A stretch of DNA of 5,670 nt, taken from assembly GCA_030697085.1 (NCBI GenBank), contig JAUYQT010000441.1, positions 1 through 5,670 on the forward strand. Reading direction: 5' to 3'. The notes beneath the pieces were generated by a model, which was given only the letters and a program-made list of their open reading frames with translations, was not told the DNA's origin and made no database searches. Position 1 is the first letter of the stretch. Each line of letters opens with the position of its first letter. The position numbers and the translations under genes were made by a program. The stretch is from Azonexus sp. Lineage in GTDB: Bacteria; Pseudomonadota; Gammaproteobacteria; Burkholderiales; Rhodocyclaceae. Of the stretch, positions 5,601-5,670 are shown piece after piece.

Positions 5601-5670
5601 TGCGCCGCTGGTTGTGTGCCTTGTTTTTTGCGCTGCCGTGGGCGGTAGCTGCGGATGAAACGGTTGCCGT
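5600..5670 (+). CDS. Exported protein of unknown function, N-terminus only (cut by window edge)
   Basis: The ATG at 5600-5602 shares its A with the Nudix TGA stop (TGATG) and opens a frame that stays clear to the window end. The 23 visible codons begin MRRWLCALFFALPWAVAA and continue DETVA. That is a textbook Sec signal peptide: two arginines, a hydrophobic core of about 12 residues, and a likely signal peptidase I cut after VAA, before DE. The lone Cys6 is too early for a normal lipobox. The mature protein should be periplasmic or outer-membrane. No good Shine-Dalgarno precedes it, so it probably depends on coupled translation from the Nudix gene. The family cannot be named from this piece. 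Confidence 0.68.
   Translation, partial: MRRWLCALFFALPWAVAADETVA

Noticed and set aside
1..5670. A previously undescribed defence, mobile or biosynthetic system
   Set aside because: Every complete gene belongs to a recognised housekeeping or envelope family in a familiar order, with no sign of transfer, terminal repeats, integrase, toxin-antitoxin pair or unusual composition.

Overview
The window looks like chromosome of a GC-rich betaproteobacterium, most likely Rhodocyclaceae (Dechloromonas/Azonexus-like). That placement rests on remembered protein similarity and gene order (ilvE, CHCC zinc-finger gene, waaF, NTF2-like gene, yheT, phosphomannomutase gene), not on a search. It reads as an ordinary housekeeping and cell-envelope region. 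I see no phage, insertion sequence, CRISPR, tRNA or rRNA, and no gene-free stretch longer than about 85 bases.

Layout. Seven genes lie on the minus strand, read from right to left: ilvE (branched-chain aminotransferase), a 62-residue CHCC zinc-finger protein, waaF (LPS heptosyltransferase II), a small NTF2/SnoaL-like protein, a YheT-type alpha/beta hydrolase, a bifunctional phosphomannomutase/phosphoglucomutase, and the first 23 codons of an EAL/HDOD-type signalling protein cut by the left edge. Two genes lie on the plus strand at the right end: a NudJ-like Nudix hydrolase and the first 23 codons of an exported protein cut by the right edge. ilvE and the Nudix gene diverge from an 89-base gap (5065-5153) that holds overlapping promoter-like elements.

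From waaF leftwards the minus-strand genes are packed tightly: an ATGA overlap, a TTGA overlap, then two 9-base gaps with the same TAAGGA-N6-ATG junction. This suggests one translationally coupled operon. WaaF builds the LPS inner core and the sugar phosphomutase supplies hexose-1-phosphates for LPS or exopolysaccharide, so envelope glycan assembly is a plausible partial theme. The hydrolase, the NTF2-like protein and the signalling protein have no obvious place in that theme.

Two things stand out. (1) The yheT-like gene has one in-frame amber codon where the family has a conserved tyrosine; it separates the nucleophile serine from the catalytic Asp and His, while the sequence on both sides stays collinear with the family. 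(2) The 73-base gap between the zinc-finger gene and waaF is almost filled by two opposed arrays of a degenerate 7-base unit (consensus TTAGTCG). They form an imperfect palindrome, carry the zinc-finger gene's stop codon, and sit where a ribosome binding site for waaF would be expected. I found no convincing undescribed multi-gene system.
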